A stretch of DNA of 59,127 bases, taken from Paracoccaceae bacterium (lineage in GTDB: Bacteria; Pseudomonadota; Alphaproteobacteria; Rhodobacterales; Rhodobacteraceae). The stretch covers positions 1 through 59,127 of the forward strand of contig JAPUEK010000066.1 in assembly GCA_027492585.1 (NCBI GenBank), given 5' to 3'. A model generated the notes under the pieces. It had not been told where the DNA came from, searched no databases, and saw nothing but the letters and a program-made list of their open reading frames with translations. Below, one piece after another: positions 34,708-43,466 of the stretch; position 1 is the first letter of the stretch, and every line of letters starts with the position of its first letter. Both the position numbers and the translations under genes were made by a program.

Positions 34708-36672
34708 CTACTCTGCCGCGACCGCCCGCGCCTCCACCAGCCCCACGATGTCGAGCATGATCCGGTTCAGCTCGAAATCCTTGGGCGTGTAGACGGCGGC
34801 CACGCCCATGGCGCGCAGACGGGCCGCATCCTCCTCCGGGATGATGCCGCCGACGACCAGCGGAATGTCGGAGAGGCCCGTGGCGCGCATCCGTTCCACC
34901 ACATCGGCGATCAGCGGCACATGGGAGCCGGAGAGGATCGAGAGGCCGACGACATGGGCCTCCTGCTCGGCCGCCGCTGCGACGATCTCGGCGGGGGTCA
35001 GGCGGATGCCCTCGTAATGGATGTCCATCCCGCAATCGCGGGCGCGGGCTGCGATCTGCTCCGCGCCGTTGGAATGGCCATCAAGCCCCGGTTTTCCCAC
35101 AAGGAACTTGAGCGGCCGCCCGAGTCGCGCCGCCACCGCCTGCACCGCCTCGCGGATCGGCTCCAGCCCTTCGGTCCGGTTGGACGGCGCCCGCGCCACC
35201 CCGGTCGGGGCGCGGTACTCGCCGAAGGCGGCGCGGACCATGCTGCCCCATTCCCCGGTCGTGGCCCCCGCCTTCGCCGCGGCGATGGAGGCCGGCATGA
35301 TGTTCGCGCCAGAGCCCGCCGCCGCGCGCAGGGCGGCGAGGGCCGCCTGCACCGCCGCCTCGTCGCGCCCCGCCCGCCAGGCGGTGAGCCGCGCGATCTG
35401 GTCGGCTTCGGCCTCAGGATCGGCCTGCATGATCGCGCCATCCCCGGCGGTCAGCGGCGAGGGCGCGGCCTCCGTCCAGCGGTTCACGCCGACGACCGTG
35501 GTTTCCTTGGTTTCGATCCGGGCGATGCGCTCGGCATTGGCCTCCACCAGCCGGCCCTTCATGTAGTCGATGGCCGCGACAGCGCCACCCATGGCGTCGA
35601 TCTGCGCCAACTCTGCCCGCGCCCCTTCCTTCAGCGCGGCCACCTTGCGGTCCACCGCCGGGTTGCCGTCGAAAAGGTCGTCATATTCGAGAAGATCGGT
35701 CTCATAGGCGAGGATCTGCTGCATCCGAAGCGACCATTGCTGATCCCAGGGGCGCGGCAGGCCAAGCGCCTCGTTCCAGGCGGGAAGCTGCACGGCGCGC
35801 GCGCGGGCGTTCTTCGACAGCGTGACCGCCAGCATCTCCAGCAGGATGCGGTAGACGTTGTTCTCCGGCTGCTGCTCGGTCAGGCCGAGCGAGTTCACCT
35901 GCACCCCGTAGCGGAAGCGGCGATACTTCGCTTCGGCGATGCCGTAACGGGTCTCGCAGATCTCGTCCCAGAGGTCCACGAATGCGCGCATCTTGCACAT
36001 CTCGGTGACGAAGCGGATGCCCGCGTTTACAAAAAACGAGATTCTGCCGACCATGTTGGGGAAATCGGCGGCGGAAACTTTCCCTTTCAGATCATCCAGC
36101 ACCGCGCAGGCCGTGGCGAGGGCAAAGGCCAGCTCCTGCTCGGGCGTCGCCCCCGCCTCCTGAAGGTGGTAGGAGCAGACGTTCATCGGGTTCCACTTCG
36201 GCAGGTGTTTCTGCGTATAGGCGGCGACATCGGTGATCATCCGCAGCGAGGGCTTCGGCGGGGCGATATAGGTCCCGCGCGAGAGATATTCCTTGATGAT
36301 GTCATTCTGCACCGTGCCTTGCAGCTTGGTCACATCCGCGCCCTGTTCCTCGGCCACGGCAATGTAGAGCGCCAGCAGCCAGGGAGCGGTCGCATTGATG
36401 GTCATGGAGGTGTTCATCTGCTCCAGCGGGATATCCCGGAAGAGCGCGCGCATGTCGCCGAGATGGCTGACCGGCACGCCGACCTTTCCGACCTCGCCGC
36501 GCGCCAGCACATGATCGCTGTCATAGCCGGTCTGGGTCGGCAGGTCGAAGGCCACCGAAAGCCCGGTCTGCCCCTTGGCGAGGTTGGTGCGGTAAAGCGC
36601 ATTGGAGGCCGCAGCGGTCGAATGACCCGCATAGGTGCGGAACAGCCAGGGGGATTCCTTCTGCGCGTGCAT
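34708..36672 (-). CDS. ecm: Ethylmalonyl-CoA mutase (B12-dependent)
   Basis: A 654-residue coenzyme-B12 enzyme that isomerises (2R)-ethylmalonyl-CoA to (2S)-methylsuccinyl-CoA, a step unique to the ethylmalonyl-CoA pathway. The N-terminal TIM-barrel has the CoA block RTYAGHSTAAASNALYR, GLSVAFDLPTQTGYDSD and QNNI-like TVQNDIIKEYL. The C-terminal domain has the cobalamin motif VGKPGLDGHSNGAEQ (DxHxxG), SGSHVPLI and VVGGIIPEED. Length fits Ecm (~650), shorter than methylmalonyl-CoA mutases. The ATG at 36672 has GGAG six bases before it; a TTG two codons upstream is less likely. It diverges from the acyltransferase gene that leads to ccr. Confidence 0.93.
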   Translation of the reverse strand: MHAQKESPWLFRTYAGHSTAAASNALYRTNLAKGQTGLSVAFDLPTQTGYDSDHVLARGEVGKVGVPVSHLGDMRALFRDIPLEQMNTSMTINATAPWLLALYIAVAEEQGADVTKLQGTVQNDIIKEYLSRGTYIAPPKPSLRMITDVAAYTQKHLPKWNPMNVCSYHLQEAGATPEQELAFALATACAVLDDLKGKVSAADFPNMVGRISFFVNAGIRFVTEMCKMRAFVDLWDEICETRYGIAEAKYRRFRYGVQVNSLGLTEQQPENNVYRILLEMLAVTLSKNARARAVQLPAWNEALGLPRPWDQQWSLRMQQILAYETDLLEYDDLFDGNPAVDRKVAALKEGARAELAQIDAMGGAVAAIDYMKGRLVEANAERIARIETKETTVVGVNRWTEAAPSPLTAGDGAIMQADPEAEADQIARLTAWRAGRDEAAVQAALAALRAAAGSGANIMPASIAAAKAGATTGEWGSMVRAAFGEYRAPTGVARAPSNRTEGLEPIREAVQAVAARLGRPLKFLVGKPGLDGHSNGAEQIAARARDCGMDIHYEGIRLTPAEIVAAAAEQEAHVVGLSILSGSHVPLIADVVERMRATGLSDIPLVVGGIIPEEDAARLRAMGVAAVYTPKDFELNRIMLDIVGLVEARAVAAE

Positions 36673-36762
36673 CGTCAACTCCGCTTCGCAATATTATTAC
36701 CTGAATTGCGTGATACGCGACACAATCCATCAATGTCAATCGCTGCGCTGCGGCGGCGCGGG

Positions 36763-36819
36763 GATGGCAGATTGCCCGTCCTGTGCAACGGTCCTGTCGG
36801 ATGGGCAATCCGCCGATGG
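36763..36819. repeat. Pair of REP-like palindromes between ecm and the acyltransferase
   Basis: GGATGGCAGATTGCCCGTCC (36763-36782) and GGATGGGCAATCCGCCGATG (36799-36818), starts 36 bp apart, imperfect copies of the family at 26018 and 42062. They lie in the shared upstream region of two divergent genes. Confidence 0.6.
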
Positions 36820-36856
36820 ATTTGACCTGCGCGGGCTTTCCTGCAAGCCTTCGCCG

Positions 36857-38209
36857 ATGTTCCGAACGGTCGAGCTTCCCTTCTGGCTGCTGCTGCTGAT
36901 TCTCGGCTTTGCCGCCGTGACCTTTGCTTCGCATTTCCTCTTTCCCTCCGTCCGCTGGTTCTTCCGCAAACGGGCGGAGCGGGCGCTGGCGCGGCTCAAC
37001 GCGCGGCTCGACCGGCCGATCGAATGGTTCAAGCTCGCCCGGCGGCAGGACATGATCACGCGCCTCGCCTATGATCCGAAGGTGCTGGAGGCGGTGGCGG
37101 ACCATGCGCGCGAGGCGGGTCTGCCCGCCGAGGTCGCCTTCGAGGAGGGCCGCCGCTATGCGAGGGAGATCGTCCCGGCCTTTTCCGCCACGCTTTACTT
37201 CGGCTTCGCCATCCGCCTTGCCCGCTGGCTGTCACGCGGGCTCTACCGGGTGCGGATTGGCAAGGTGGATGCGGCGCTTGGCCAGATCGACCCGCAGGCG
37301 ACCGTCATCTTCGTGATGAACCACCGCTCCAACATGGATTATGTGCTGATCACCTGGCTGGTGGCGAACCGGGCCGCGATTTCCTATGCGGTGGGCGAAT
37401 GGGCGCGGGTCTGGCCACTCAGCCGGCTGATCCGGGCCATGGGGGCCTATTTCATCCGGCGCGGCAGCCGCAACCCGCTCTATCGCCGGGTTCTGGCGCG
37501 CTATGTCCAGATGGCCACGGCAGAGGGGACGACGCAGGCGATCTTTCCCGAAGGCGGGCTGTCGCTCGACGGTCGGGTCGGGGCGGCGAAGATGGGGCTT
37601 CTGAGCTATATCGTTTCGGGGTGGGAGCCATCGGGCCGCGATGTGGTCTTCGTGCCGGTCGGGCTGGCCTATGACCGGGTGCTGGAGGACCGCATCCTGA
37701 CAGAGGCGGCGGGGACGGGAGAGCGGCGCTTTCGGGGCAAGCCTCTGGCGATGCTCCGCTTTTCGGTGCGGGTTCTCTGGAAGATCTTGCGCCGCCGTTT
37801 TCCGGGCTTCGGGACGGCGGCGGCGGGTTTCGGTCCTCCGCTGTCTCTGCGGCGCTTCATGGCGGACCATCCCGATGCCCCGACCGAGGCGCTGGGCGCA
37901 AGGCTGATGGGCGAAATCGAAAAGGTGGTGCCGGTGCTGCCTGTCCCCCTCGTTGCCGCTGCGCTGACCAGTCAACCCCCGACGCGGGAGGCCCTGACCG
38001 AAGCGGCGGCGGCGCTGTCGCTGCGTCTCGCAGACAGGGGGGCGGTGTTGAAACTTGCCCCGCAGGGGATGGAGGCGACCTTGGCCGAGGGCCTGGCTCC
38101 GCTGGTCGCGCGCGGGTTGTTGACGCCGGAGTTGCAGGTCACGCCCGGCTCGGAAGGCGTTCTGGCCTTCTATGCCGCGCCGGTTTTGCAGCGGCTTGCC
38201 GGGGGGTGA
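36857..38209 (+). CDS. PlsB/PlsC-type glycerolipid acyltransferase
   Basis: Predicted 450-residue membrane-associated acyltransferase. Residues 8-30 are a membrane helix (PFWLLLLILGFAAVTFASHF). The catalytic HX4D is in FVMNHRSNMDYVL (about residue 155). AYFIRRGSRNPLYRRVL, IFPEGGLSLDGR and DVVFVPVGLAYDRVLE are blocks II-IV, whose VFVPVGLAYDR form is nearer glycerol-3-phosphate acyltransferases (PlsB) than PlsC. It probably acylates glycerol-3-phosphate or lysophosphatidate. The start at 36857 gives the N-terminal anchor; the longer in-frame reading is unsupported. It lies between ecm and ccr and runs toward ccr. Confidence 0.82.
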   Translation: MFRTVELPFWLLLLILGFAAVTFASHFLFPSVRWFFRKRAERALARLNARLDRPIEWFKLARRQDMITRLAYDPKVLEAVADHAREAGLPAEVAFEEGRRYAREIVPAFSATLYFGFAIRLARWLSRGLYRVRIGKVDAALGQIDPQATVIFVMNHRSNMDYVLITWLVANRAAISYAVGEWARVWPLSRLIRAMGAYFIRRGSRNPLYRRVLARYVQMATAEGTTQAIFPEGGLSLDGRVGAAKMGLLSYIVSGWEPSGRDVVFVPVGLAYDRVLEDRILTEAAGTGERRFRGKPLAMLRFSVRVLWKILRRRFPGFGTAAAGFGPPLSLRRFMADHPDAPTEALGARLMGEIEKVVPVLPVPLVAAALTSQPPTREALTEAAAALSLRLADRGAVLKLAPQGMEATLAEGLAPLVARGLLTPELQVTPGSEGVLAFYAAPVLQRLAGG

Positions 38210-38344
38210 GGCTTTGCCGCAATGCGGCGGACATAAAATTACAAAATCATATCTACATCTATTGCAAAGTTGCGTAAACGATTTTATCCCTCATCCCGAG
38301 AACGCGTCGATTCTGCGGCGCGGCATGGGCTGAAGGAGACCGGC

Positions 38345-39637
38345 ATGGCTTTGGACACCGCACACCAGATCACGCCCTACGAGGCGCCGGTGAAAGACCT
38401 CTACGAGATCGGCGAGATGCCGCCGCTCGGCCATGTTCCGGCGAAGATGTATGCCTGGTCGATCCGCCGGGAGCGCCATGGCGAGCCTGCGACCGCGATG
38501 CAGGTGGAGGTGGTGGACACCTGGAAGCTCGACAGCCAGGAAGTGCTGGTGCTGGTGATGGCGGCCGGGGTGAACTACAACGGCGTCTGGGCGGCGCTCG
38601 GCGTGCCGATCTCTCCCTTCGACGGCCACAAGCAGCCTTTCCACATCGCCGGCTCCGATGCCTCGGGCATCGTCTGGGCGGTGGGCGACAAGGTGAAGCG
38701 CTGGAAGGTCGGCGACGAGGTGGTGATCCACTGCAATCAGGATGACGGCGACGACGAGGAGTGCAACGGCGGCGACCCGATGTTCTCTCCCTCCCAGCGG
38801 ATCTGGGGCTATGAGACGCCGGACGGCTCTTTCGCGCAGTTTACCCGCGTGCAGGCCCAGCAGCTCATGCCGCGCCCGCGCCACCTGACCTGGGAGGAAT
38901 CGGCCTGCTACACGCTGACCCTCGCCACCGCTTACCGGATGCTCTTCGGCCATGCGCCGCATGACCTGCAACCGGGGCAGAACGTGCTGGTCTGGGGGGC
39001 GTCGGGGGGGCTCGGCTCCTTTGCGATCCAGCTGATCAACACGGCGGGGGCCAATGCGATCGGGGTGATCTCGGACGAATCCAAGCGCGATTTCGTCATG
39101 GGGCTCGGCGCGAAGGGCGTCATCAACCGCAACGAGTTCAAATGCTGGGGCCAGCTTCCGACCGTCAACACGCCGGAATACAACGACTGGCTGAAAGAGG
39201 CGCGGCGCTTCGGCAAGGCGATCTGGGACATCACCGGCAAGGGCGTGAACGTGGACATGGTTTTCGAGCATCCGGGCGAGGCGACCTTTCCCGTCTCCTC
39301 CCTCGTCTGCAAGAAGGGCGGGATGGTGGTGATCTGCGCCGGAACCTCCGGCTTCAACTGCACCTTCGACGTGCGCTACATGTGGATGCACCAGAAGCGT
39401 CTTCAGGGCAGCCATTTCGCCCATCTGAAACAGGCGGCGGCGGCCAACAAGCTGATGGTGGAGCGCCGGATCGACCCCTGCATGTCCGAGGTCTTCCCCT
39501 GGGCGGAGATCCCGCAGGCCCATATGCTGATGCGGAAGAACCAGCACAAGCCGGGCAACATGGCGGTTCTGGTTCAGGCGCCGCGCACCGGGCTGCGGAC
39601 CTTCGAGGATACGCTGGAAGCCAGCCTCAGCCGCTGA
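38345..39637 (+). CDS. ccr: Crotonyl-CoA carboxylase/reductase
   Basis: A 430-residue medium-chain dehydrogenase/reductase that reductively carboxylates crotonyl-CoA to (2S)-ethylmalonyl-CoA with NADPH and CO2, the key step of the ethylmalonyl-CoA pathway. Visible blocks: AAGVNYNGVWAALGVP, GSDASGIVWAVGDKV, HCNQDDGDDEECNGGDPMFS, the NADPH motif VWGASGGLGSFAIQL (about residue 215), FEHPGEATFPVSSLV and MHQKRLQGSHFAHL with the CO2-site histidine region. The start at 38345 has AAGGAG 7 bases upstream. An AT-rich promoter region (38221-38290) precedes it. A terminator follows at 39655. Confidence 0.97.
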   Translation: MALDTAHQITPYEAPVKDLYEIGEMPPLGHVPAKMYAWSIRRERHGEPATAMQVEVVDTWKLDSQEVLVLVMAAGVNYNGVWAALGVPISPFDGHKQPFHIAGSDASGIVWAVGDKVKRWKVGDEVVIHCNQDDGDDEECNGGDPMFSPSQRIWGYETPDGSFAQFTRVQAQQLMPRPRHLTWEESACYTLTLATAYRMLFGHAPHDLQPGQNVLVWGASGGLGSFAIQLINTAGANAIGVISDESKRDFVMGLGAKGVINRNEFKCWGQLPTVNTPEYNDWLKEARRFGKAIWDITGKGVNVDMVFEHPGEATFPVSSLVCKKGGMVVICAGTSGFNCTFDVRYMWMHQKRLQGSHFAHLKQAAAANKLMVERRIDPCMSEVFPWAEIPQAHMLMRKNQHKPGNMAVLVQAPRTGLRTFEDTLEASLSR

Positions 39638-39654
39638 ACCGTCTTTCGATCGTG

Positions 39655-39686
39655 AAACCGCCGTCCCGTTCCGGGCTGGCGGTTTT
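39655..39686 (+). terminator. Rho-independent terminator of ccr
   Basis: AAACCGCC / GGCGGTTT stem with a GC-rich loop, followed by TTGCCGTTT, 18 bases behind the ccr stop. Confidence 0.75.
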
Positions 39687-39730
39687 GCCGTTTGATGCGG
39701 ATGCCGGGACGGATTGTTGAACGAAGGATA

Positions 39731-39760
39731 CCTACACTCAGCCCATGGTGGAGTGTTAGG
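39731..39760. promoter_or_regulatory. Near-perfect inverted repeat upstream of the 59-aa gene
   Basis: CCTACACTC and GAGTGTTAGG (one-base bulge) flank a central CCATGG. The whole is symmetric about 39745.5 and ends 37 bases before the ATG at 39798. It may be an operator or a leader hairpin. Confidence 0.4.
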
Positions 39761-39797
39761 GTTGCCGGAACGTTAACTGTGTTCAATCGGGGCATCC

Positions 39798-39977
39798 ATG
39801 GGCCATGACTGGATCTTCGATGTTCTGAAGGACCTCAAATCCTATGCCGAGGCCAACGGCCTTCCGGCGCTTGCCGCAAAGGCGGACGAGGCCCTGATCA
39901 TCGCCCGCGCCGAGATTGCCGCGAATGGTCCGCTCGCCACGCCCGAAAGCCCGCCGCCCTCGCGTCGCAAGCATTGA
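39798..39977 (+). CDS. Small conserved-looking protein, 59 residues
   Basis: A short frame, MGHDWIFDVLKDLKSYAEAN, with an amphipathic helix continuing GLPALAAKADEALIIARAEIA, and a Pro/Arg tail ending SRRKH. Codon use is that of a real high-GC gene (third positions mostly G or C, no Arg/Pro excess), and the helix is well formed. No clear Shine-Dalgarno is visible. Small proteins of this style are common in Rhodobacteraceae; no function is known. It is downstream of ccr, with its own inverted-repeat region, and is followed by a GC-rich hairpin and a GGATATTT element. Confidence 0.65.
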   Translation: MGHDWIFDVLKDLKSYAEANGLPALAAKADEALIIARAEIAANGPLATPESPPPSRRKH

Positions 39978-40000
39978 GGGCGCGTTCGGGGCGGGCGGGG

Positions 40001-40066
40001 GAGGGGGCTGTCTGCCCCCTCGGCCTGCGGCCTCACCCCCGAGGATATTTCTGAAGAGAAGAAGGG
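40001..40066 (+). repeat. Hairpin plus GGATATTT element behind the 59-aa gene
   Basis: GAGGGGGC-TGTCT-GCCCCCTC (40001-40021) is followed by CCTCGG...CCGAGG and then GGATATTTCTGAAGAGAAGA. The hairpin and the ATATTT tail together look like a terminator. The stretch at 54050-54098 shares both the CTGTCTGCCCCC hairpin and the CCGAGGATATTT end. Confidence 0.6.
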
Positions 40067-40133
40067 GGCGGGGCGTTTGGGTGGGAGGCTGGCCGGTCTG
40101 GCCCTTCGGTCCGCCATCGCCTATGGTCGCGGC

Positions 40134-41693
40134 ATGAGCCAGATTGCCCCCGTCATTTCCCCTGTGACACTGACCTTTTCCGAAGATCAGGCCGAAGCTT
40201 ATGACCGGGTTGCGGCGGAGCTTCTGGCCATGGGCATCGACCTTGGCGACGAGGCGGGGCTGGCGTTGCGGGCAGAGGGCAAGGCCTCGGTTCTGGCGGT
40301 GATCGGCAAGGCGGGCTCGGGCAAGACCATGCTGCTTGCAAGCCTTTACAAGGCGCTCGCGGCGGCGGGCGTGGAGGTGATTTCCGGCGATTACGAGGGG
40401 CGGCGGCGCAAGGACCGCCGGACGCTTGCCATTCTTGCGCCGACCAACAAGGCGGCCTCGGTGCTGCGGCTGCGCGGGGTGCCGGCAACGACGATCCACC
40501 GGATCCTCTACACCCCCGTCTATGACCCGGAATATGAGCGCATCGCGGAATGGCTGACCGGGCAGGGGCCGCGGCCGGTGGTCGAGGGGCTGACGGATCT
40601 GGCGCTCGACCGGGCCTGGGCCTTTTACCAGACCGTCGCCTCCATCCCCGGCGCGCTCGCGGCGGCGGGGTTGCGCGGCTCCGATTTCATCAAGGGCTGG
40701 AAGCGGCGGGAGGAGCCGCTGGATGTGGGCTTCGTCGATGAAAGCTCCATGCTGGACGAGCGGCAGTTCAACGATCTGCGCGAGATCTTCCCGACGCTGG
40801 TGCTGTTCGGCGATCCCGCCCAGCTTGCCCCGGTCGGGCAGTCGGGGGAGATGGTCTTCGACACGCTCGGCGAGAGCCGCAAGCTGATCCTGTCGCGCAT
40901 CCACCGGCAGACGCAGGACAATCCGATCCTCGACCTTGCCCATGCGCTTTCCGATGACCGCATGGGCTTCGACGCTTTCGAGCGCATGGTGGAGGAGATC
41001 GCCCGGCGCGACGACCGGGTGGTGATGGCGGAGAGGGTCGATGCCGATCTTATGGCGCGCAGCCCGGTCCTGGTCTGGCGCAATGCCACCCGCATCCGGC
41101 TGATCACCGCCTTTCGCGCCGCCCATGGCGCGCCGGACACCGATCTTCTGCCCGGTGAGCCGCTGATCTGCGACGGGATCGAACTGCCGCTCAAGCATCG
41201 CAAGAAGCGCATCGACCTGGAGGCGCGGGGGCTGATCAAGGGCGCGCAGGTGATCTACCTCGGACCCGGCAACCGCGAGGGCTTTGCGAAACTCCATGTC
41301 GTCGGCGCCGAGGAGCCGCAGCTTTCCGCCGCCTCGATCATCAAGATCGAGAAGCCGGAGGAGGAGGAGCCCTTCATCCCCCATGCCGCGACCATGGGGG
41401 CGACCTTCCTGCACGGGGCGGCGGTGACCATACACAAGGCGCAGGGGTCCCAATGGGAGACGGTGCAGGTCTTTGCGCCGGACCTTTACGCGGCGGCGGC
41501 GGCGGGGCGCTCGGAGGCGGGCGTACCGCTCTGGAAGCGGCTGGCCTATGTGGCGATCACGCGGGCCGAAAAGCGCCTGCTTTGGGTGGTTCGCAACCGG
41601 CTGGCGCGGCCGCGGACGCCTCTCGGGATCGCCGATCTCAAGGCTCCTGCCGCGCCGCTGACCCTTCAGGCCCAGGGTGACGGAGCCGCTTGA
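40134..41693 (+). CDS. Superfamily 1 DNA helicase (RecD/Dda-like)
   Basis: Predicted 519-residue ATP-dependent helicase. The Walker A motif is VIGKAGSGKTMLLAS (about residue 60), motif Ia LAPTNKAASVL, motif II VGFVDESSML (about 200), motif III LFGDPAQLAPVG, motif IV-like LSRIHRQTQDNP, motif V TIHKAQGSQWETV and motif VI AYVAITRAEKRLLWV. It is smaller than RecD2 and lacks a nuclease domain; it resembles stand-alone RecD/Dda-like helicases. Its precise role (repair, phage origin, conjugation) is open. The ATG at 40134 is chosen because it begins MSQIAPVIS. The AsnC-domain gene follows after 69 bases. Confidence 0.85.
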   Translation: MSQIAPVISPVTLTFSEDQAEAYDRVAAELLAMGIDLGDEAGLALRAEGKASVLAVIGKAGSGKTMLLASLYKALAAAGVEVISGDYEGRRRKDRRTLAILAPTNKAASVLRLRGVPATTIHRILYTPVYDPEYERIAEWLTGQGPRPVVEGLTDLALDRAWAFYQTVASIPGALAAAGLRGSDFIKGWKRREEPLDVGFVDESSMLDERQFNDLREIFPTLVLFGDPAQLAPVGQSGEMVFDTLGESRKLILSRIHRQTQDNPILDLAHALSDDRMGFDAFERMVEEIARRDDRVVMAERVDADLMARSPVLVWRNATRIRLITAFRAAHGAPDTDLLPGEPLICDGIELPLKHRKKRIDLEARGLIKGAQVIYLGPGNREGFAKLHVVGAEEPQLSAASIIKIEKPEEEEPFIPHAATMGATFLHGAAVTIHKAQGSQWETVQVFAPDLYAAAAAGRSEAGVPLWKRLAYVAITRAEKRLLWVVRNRLARPRTPLGIADLKAPAAPLTLQAQGDGAA

Positions 41694-41762
41694 CCTTCAG
41701 GACCCGCTCGCCCATCTTCGGACCGGCCCGCCTGCCGTCCGGGCCGGCCTGAGGAGCCCCTG

Positions 41763-41999
41763 ATGATCTGCGTTTTCGTCCAGTTCCGCTGTACCCCCGG
41801 CAAGACCTATGAGGTCGCCGATGCGATCTACGACCGCGAAGTGGTGAGCGAGCTTTATTCCACCTCCGGCGAATATGACCTTCTGGGCAAGGTCTACATT
41901 CCGGAAGGGGAGGACGTGGGCCATTACCTTGCCGCGCGGCTTTTCGACATTCCGGGGATCGTGAAGACCTTGACCACGATGACCTTCAAGGCGTTCTGA
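41763..41999 (+). CDS. Stand-alone Lrp/AsnC ligand-binding (RAM) domain protein
   Basis: A 78-residue protein consisting only of the AsnC/Lrp C-terminal domain: MICVFVQFRCTPGKTYEVAD, then a Gly-Glu-Tyr-Asp core in STSGEYDLLGKVYIPEG (about residue 35-50) and PGIVKTLTTMTFKAF. There is no DNA-binding HTH. Such proteins assemble as alpha/beta oligomers that bind amino acids. Their role is unclear. It is downstream of the helicase and converges with trpF. Confidence 0.88.
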   Translation: MICVFVQFRCTPGKTYEVADAIYDREVVSELYSTSGEYDLLGKVYIPEGEDVGHYLAARLFDIPGIVKTLTTMTFKAF

Positions 42000-42061
42000 A
42001 GGGAGCGGGAACGGGCGGGGCCGCCCCTCCTGTGAAACCGCATATCCGAAAACACCCCGCA

Positions 42062-42082
42062 GGATGGGCAATCTGCCCATCC
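42062..42082. repeat. Perfect REP-like palindrome between convergent genes
   Basis: GGATGGGCA-ATC-TGCCCATCC has 9-bp arms. It lies between the AsnC-domain stop and the trpF stop, where it can act as a bidirectional hairpin. Confidence 0.65.
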
Positions 42083-42098
42083 CCGCCCGCTCCCATCC

Positions 42099-42761
42099 CT
42101 ATCGCAGAATCGGCGGGCCGTCTTCGGTCGCGGCTTTGACGAAGGCGGCGATGCGGGCGGTATCCTTCACCCCCGGCGCGCTTTCCACACCGGAGGAGAC
42201 ATCGACCTGCCGGGCATTGGTCAGCCGGATCGCCTGCGCGACATTCTCGGGGGTCAGCCCTCCCGCCAGCATCCAGGGTCGCAGCCAGCGGCGCTGCGCC
42301 ACCAGCCGCCAGTCGAAGGCGAGGCCGTTGCCGCCCGGCAGCACCGCACCTTTGGGCGGCTTGGCGTCGATCAGCAATTGGTCCGCCACCAGGGAATAGT
42401 CGAAGACCGCCGCCAGATCCCCTTCCTCGGCCACGCCCACCGCCTTCATCACCGGCAGGCCGTAACGCGCCCGGATTTCGGCCACCCGGTCGGGGCTTTC
42501 CTTGCCGTGAAGCTGCAACATATCCAGAGGCATCGCCTCGGTGATCGCATCGAGGAGGCTGTCCTCGGCATCGACGACCAGAGCCACCTTCGCCAGCCCC
42601 GGCGGGGCGGCAAGCGTCAGCTCCCGCGCCTGCGGGAGGGTGACATGGCGCGGGCTTTTCTCGAAGAAGACGAAGCCGGCATAGGCAGCTCCGGCCGCGG
42701 CAACGGCGGCCACCTCCTCGATACGGCGCAAACCGCAGATCTTGACGCGGATATCGGGCAT
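42099..42761 (-). CDS. trpF: Phosphoribosylanthranilate isomerase
   Basis: A 220-residue TIM-barrel enzyme of tryptophan biosynthesis (phosphoribosylanthranilate to CdRP). It starts [20 protein letters not shown], with the catalytic Cys in [44 protein letters not shown] with the phosphate loop, and [15 protein letters not shown] with the catalytic Asp follow. The ATG overlaps the lapA stop by one base. trpB, which often follows in this order in alphaproteobacteria, is not present downstream; the helicase/AsnC genes are there instead. Confidence 0.94.
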   Translation of the reverse strand: MPDIRVKICGLRRIEEVAAVAAAGAAYAGFVFFEKSPRHVTLPQARELTLAAPPGLAKVALVVDAEDSLLDAITEAMPLDMLQLHGKESPDRVAEIRARYGLPVMKAVGVAEEGDLAAVFDYSLVADQLLIDAKPPKGAVLPGGNGLAFDWRLVAQRRWLRPWMLAGGLTPENVAQAIRLTNARQVDVSSGVESAPGVKDTARIAAFVKAATEDGPPILR

Positions 42762-43123
42762 CAGCGCGTCTTCGGTTTGTCGAGCAGTGCCAGAACCTCG
42801 TCCTTCGGCGGGACGGAGGAGGAATCCTTCAGCACCGCCAGCTCCCGCTCCAGCCGCCGCACCTCGCGGCTTTTGGTGCTGGCGACGGAACGGTGCTTCA
42901 TCTCGCGGAACCATTCCCAGACGAAGCCGATCAGCAACCCGGCGGCGATGCCCCCGAAGATCACCAGAAACAGCGGCAGTTCCACCTGCCCGCCCCAGCC
43001 GAGGAACGCGGCGAGATCGGGGGGCAGGGCGGTCAGCGTGACAGGGCTGCGGTTGGCCAGGGCGACGGTCAGCAGGACTGCGCCGAGGCAGAGCAGGAAC
43101 AGGGTGCGAAGGCTGCGGATCAT
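42761..43123 (-). CDS. lapA: LapA-family (DUF1049) membrane protein
   Basis: A 120-residue protein with two N-terminal membrane helices ([20 protein letters not shown] and [21 protein letters not shown]) followed by a cytoplasmic coiled coil ([17 protein letters not shown]). This fits LapA, the partner of LapB in control of lipopolysaccharide synthesis. The order ihfB-lapA-trpF is conserved in alphaproteobacteria. Its stop overlaps the trpF start. Confidence 0.83.
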   Translation of the reverse strand: MIRSLRTLFLLCLGAVLLTVALANRSPVTLTALPPDLAAFLGWGGQVELPLFLVIFGGIAAGLLIGFVWEWFREMKHRSVASTKSREVRRLERELAVLKDSSSVPPKDEVLALLDKPKTR

Positions 43124-43184
43124 CGCGGCTCCGATCAGAGGTTGGCCCCCAGTATCGGATGGCGCGGCCCGGAGGGCAAGCGGA

Positions 43185-43466
43185 TCACTTGCCGTTCAGG
43201 CGATCCCGCAGAAGCTTGCCGGTCTTGAAGAAGGGAACCTTCTTGTCATCGACCTTGACCGCCTCGCCGGTGCGGGGGTTGCGGCCCACGCGCGCGTCGC
43301 GCGCCTTGACCGAAAAGGCCCCGAAGCCGCGAAGCTCCACCCGGTCGCCCTTGGCCAAGGCCTCGATGATCTCCTCGAACACGGTATTCACGATCCGCTC
43401 CACATGACGCTGGGTCAGGTGCGGGTTCTCATCCGCGATCTTCTGGATCAGTTCAGACCGGATCAT
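43185..43466 (-). CDS. ihfB: Integration host factor beta subunit
   Basis: A 93-residue DNA-bending protein. It starts [20 protein letters not shown]. The family signature [22 protein letters not shown] (about 47-68) and the beta-arm proline, then [17 protein letters not shown] are seen. The IHF beta form of the start and rpsA-ihfB order identify it over HU. The ATG at 43466 is used; a 40-codon upstream extension is not real. Pairs with IhfA encoded elsewhere. Confidence 0.93.
   Translation of the reverse strand: MIRSELIQKIADENPHLTQRHVERIVNTVFEEIIEALAKGDRVELRGFGAFSVKARDARVGRNPRTGEAVKVDDKKVPFFKTGKLLRDRLNGK

Noticed and set aside
38221-38300. TTGCAAAGTTGCG in the ccr promoter as a PhaR or similar regulator site
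   Set aside because: The direct repeat TTGC-N4-TTGC is too short and lacks a clear match to a known consensus; not called.
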